Shown here piece by piece: positions 33,240 through 34,703 of a stretch of DNA of 34,703 nucleotides (position 1 is its first letter; every line of letters starts with the position of its first letter). The DNA is from JASTVH01 sp042862465 (lineage in GTDB: Bacteria; Pseudomonadota; Gammaproteobacteria; Pseudomonadales; Oleiphilaceae). Below the pieces are notes generated by a model. It did not search any database and was not told where the DNA came from. It was given only the letters and a program-made list of their open reading frames with translations. The stretch lies in contig JASTVH010000017.1 in NCBI GenBank assembly GCA_042862465.1, positions 1-34,703 of the forward strand, written 5' to 3'. A program made the translations under genes and the position numbers.

Positions 33240-34271
33240 TCAGATATCGAGAATCCCACCATACATCTCAACGTTCTTAATGATTTTGTGCCATTTCATC
33301 AGTTCTTGATACCAGGCAAGCGTGATGGTGTCGGTAGTTTTAGCCAACTCACCCGATTTGATCTTTTCGATAATTTCTCGACAACCTGCTTCGGCATTCA
33401 TTTTAGGCGTCCAGCCAAGCCGCTCCTCAATTTTCTTGAAGGACACCTGATAACTGCGGTGGTCTGGGTCGCCATACCACTCAATCGGAATATCTTCGCC
33501 AAGAGCCTCACCAACGGTTAGCGCTATTTGCTGACCCAGGTCGCCAAGTCGATAAGTGTTACTCTCACTGCCGACATTGAAAATTTCACCGTTGATCTTG
33601 CTTTTTTCCGCCCTCAACAGCAGGTTCATAACATCTGCAGTATCTTGAATGTGGAGCATGGGACGGTACTGAGTTCCGTCACGCATCAGGGGGAGCTTCC
33701 TGTTGGTGTATGCGCCGAATGTCATTCCGTTAATGGCCAGGTCAAAACGCATTCGGGGGCTAAAACCAAAAATGGTAGCCTGCCGCATGATGGCAACGAC
33801 GAAGTTGTCATCGGCCAATTGCAAGACTCCCTCTTCAGCTTTTTCATTGGCCTTCGCATACACTGTAAGAGGATTGGTTGGAGAGCTCTCGTCGGCGATA
33901 CCTTCCTGAAATCCGTAAATGCTGCAACTGGACGGCAATATATACCTTTGCACACCCGCCAATTTGGCCATTTGAGCCGTGCGAACTCGGCTCTCGTGGT
34001 TTATTTGCCATGTAGCTGACTCAAACAGCTCACCACTGGGATCGTTGGAAATGGCGACCAGGTCGATAACATGATCTATGCCTTCAAAGATCTCTGGCTG
34101 CAGTTTTCGGGTGTCTTCCTTGATAATGGTAAGTCGCTGATGCGGTGTCAGGCGATGCTCACCGAAGAAAAACCGATCTACTGCCGTCACTTCATAGCCA
34201 TTTTTTATTAGCGTTGGTACAAGCACCGAGCCTATGTAGCCCCCAGCTCCAGTAACCAATACATGTGGCAT
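33240..34271 (-). CDS. NAD-dependent nucleotide-sugar epimerase/dehydratase
   Basis: A 343-residue extended SDR. NAD binding: 'VLVTGAGGYIGSVLVPTLI' (residue 4 onward). Catalytic region: 'RYILPSSCSIYGF' (Ser-Ser-Cys) and the Tyr-Lys pair in 'LTVYAKANEKAEE', so the active-site motif is YxxxN in part and YAKAN/EK; the expected YxxxK Lys is not in its standard place, which deserves a check. Substrate-domain segment 'YRPMLHIQDTADVMNLLL' is typical. ATG at 34271 has GGGGA eight bases upstream. It heads the module that ends at 26860. It could be an epimerase, reductase or dehydratase for GDP- or dTDP-sugars; I cannot say which. Confidence 0.85.
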   Translation of the reverse strand: MPHVLVTGAGGYIGSVLVPTLIKNGYEVTAVDRFFFGEHRLTPHQRLTIIKEDTRKLQPEIFEGIDHVIDLVAISNDPSGELFESATWQINHESRVRTAQMAKLAGVQRYILPSSCSIYGFQEGIADESSPTNPLTVYAKANEKAEEGVLQLADDNFVVAIMRQATIFGFSPRMRFDLAINGMTFGAYTNRKLPLMRDGTQYRPMLHIQDTADVMNLLLRAEKSKINGEIFNVGSESNTYRLGDLGQQIALTVGEALGEDIPIEWYGDPDHRSYQVSFKKIEERLGWTPKMNAEAGCREIIEKIKSGELAKTTDTITLAWYQELMKWHKIIKNVEMYGGILDI

Positions 34272-34583
34272 GTCTTGTTTTCCCCAATTCAGATCAATTA
34301 TCTGGTGGCCGGTTCGTCAGCCCGATAGCGCACAAACATCCTTATACAGTGTCCCTTAGCCATCAGCCATTTTGACTAATATACGACCAGCTCTAGAGCG
34401 GTGCTCTTGTTCATAACAGGCTGCAATGAGCATGACCGAAAGTTTAGCCCTTTATGAGCATGTTGAAAGCAGACGATAGCTAATCAACGTATTATCGAAG
34501 TCTTACTATTGCGGCGTAGGGTCTGCCCAAGATCACGGTACTCCGTGATGACGCTGCAAAAAGAGCGGGCTATTCCCCCCCTC
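34272..34583. other. 312-nt intergenic region upstream of the right-hand operon
   Basis: No gene seen. It must contain the promoter of the minus-strand module starting at 34271, unless that is read from beyond the window, but no hexamer pair is convincing. A perfect 7-bp stem with a 4-nt loop, ATCACGG-TACT-CCGTGAT, lies at 34532-34549, without a T-tract. I did not find the JUMPstart/ops element (GGCGGTAG core) often seen upstream of long glycan operons. Confidence 0.45.
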
Positions 34584-34703
34584 TGTCAAGGTAGTTGGAA
34601 CCCCACCCGATGTTAGACTCTCTCAATAAAGTGGGGCGAGACAGAGGTTTTCATGAAATATTCACCTGAGCGTCGCGAAGCAATCCTACGGAAGTTACTG
34701 CCA
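34584..34703 (+). mobile_element. Left end of a probable insertion sequence, truncated by the window edge
   Basis: From about 34584 (TGTCAAGGTAGTTGG) the sequence looks like an IS left end: a TG-starting terminal region, then about 70 nt, then a transposase-like start codon. The right end is outside the window, so terminal repeats and target duplication cannot be checked. The exact left boundary is a guess. Confidence 0.45.
34653..34703 (+). CDS. Transposase OrfA-like protein, N-terminal 17 codons only
   Basis: ATG at 34653 has GAGG six bases upstream. The visible product is 'MKYSPERREAILRKLLP', which matches the start of HTH-type transposase OrfA proteins (of the 'MKY[ST]PE..EAI..K.LPP' kind seen in IS3-like elements). 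The frame is still open at the window end. Family assignment rests on 17 residues. Confidence 0.6.
   Translation, partial: MKYSPERREAILRKLLP

Noticed and set aside
1..34703. CRISPR arrays, tRNA, rRNA or riboswitches
   Set aside because: No regularly spaced direct repeats, cloverleaf-like sequences or recognisable conserved RNA elements were seen by eye on either strand.

Overview
The window is a polysaccharide (O-antigen, capsule or exopolysaccharide) biosynthesis region. Its gene types and fairly high G+C suggest a marine or halophilic gammaproteobacterium (Marinobacter/Halomonas/Ectothiorhodospira-like); that placement is inference, as no rRNA or species marker is present. Almost every gene is on the minus strand, so transcription runs from high to low coordinates. 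Exceptions are a HEPN/MNT toxin-antitoxin pair (25378-26146) and the start of a probable insertion sequence at the right edge.

Layout from the right, in the direction of transcription. (1) 34271-26860 is a relatively A+T-rich module: NAD-dependent epimerase, DegT/StrS-type sugar aminotransferase, RmlA, a WbqC-family protein, a sulfotransferase, a MOP-family flippase and a second sulfotransferase. (2) 26515-24954 is a non-glycan island: a ComEA-like secreted HhH protein, the HepT/MntA-like pair, and a 194-bp nested palindrome bounded by CTAG that looks like a MITE. (3) 24926-14174 is the main Wzx/Wzy-type cluster: Wzz, a stretch of decayed gene fragments, Wzx, a methyltransferase, three intact glycosyltransferases, truncated sulfotransferase and glycosyltransferase fragments, a UDP-sulfoquinovose synthase homologue, an intact sulfotransferase, and a candidate Wzy. 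(4) 13999-5677 holds an AsnB-type amidotransferase, two GT4 glycosyltransferases, an epimerase, a small PglC-type initiating phosphoglycosyl transferase and a WbpM/PglF-type 4,6-dehydratase. (5) 5656-1832 carries ManC, APS kinase CysC and an SLC13-type permease (probably sulfate). (6) 1662-172 encodes a ClpB/ClpV-like protein whose ATPase domain looks dead.

How the genes fit together: the permease would bring in sulfate, CysC would make PAPS, and three sulfotransferases could place sulfate esters on the glycan. The SqdB/SQD1 homologue would make UDP-sulfoquinovose, which adds a carbon-bound sulfonate. The nucleotide-sugar enzymes (WbpM-like, epimerases, ManC, RmlA, aminotransferase) supply other residues, and AsnB may amidate a uronic acid. 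The PglC-type enzyme starts the chain on undecaprenyl phosphate, GT2/GT4 enzymes extend it, and Wzx, Wzy and Wzz flip, polymerise and set length. The most notable hypothesis is therefore a glycan carrying both sulfoquinovose and sulfate esters.

The cluster shows clear signs of mosaic assembly. There is a frameshifted 3' relic of a second asnB, a repeated GT4-sulfotransferase cassette with one truncated copy, and a graveyard of rmlB-like, IS1380-like and WlbA-like fragments. Several ORFs read upstream into neighbouring genes in another frame. I shortened those to starts supported by ribosome-binding sites and overlaps.
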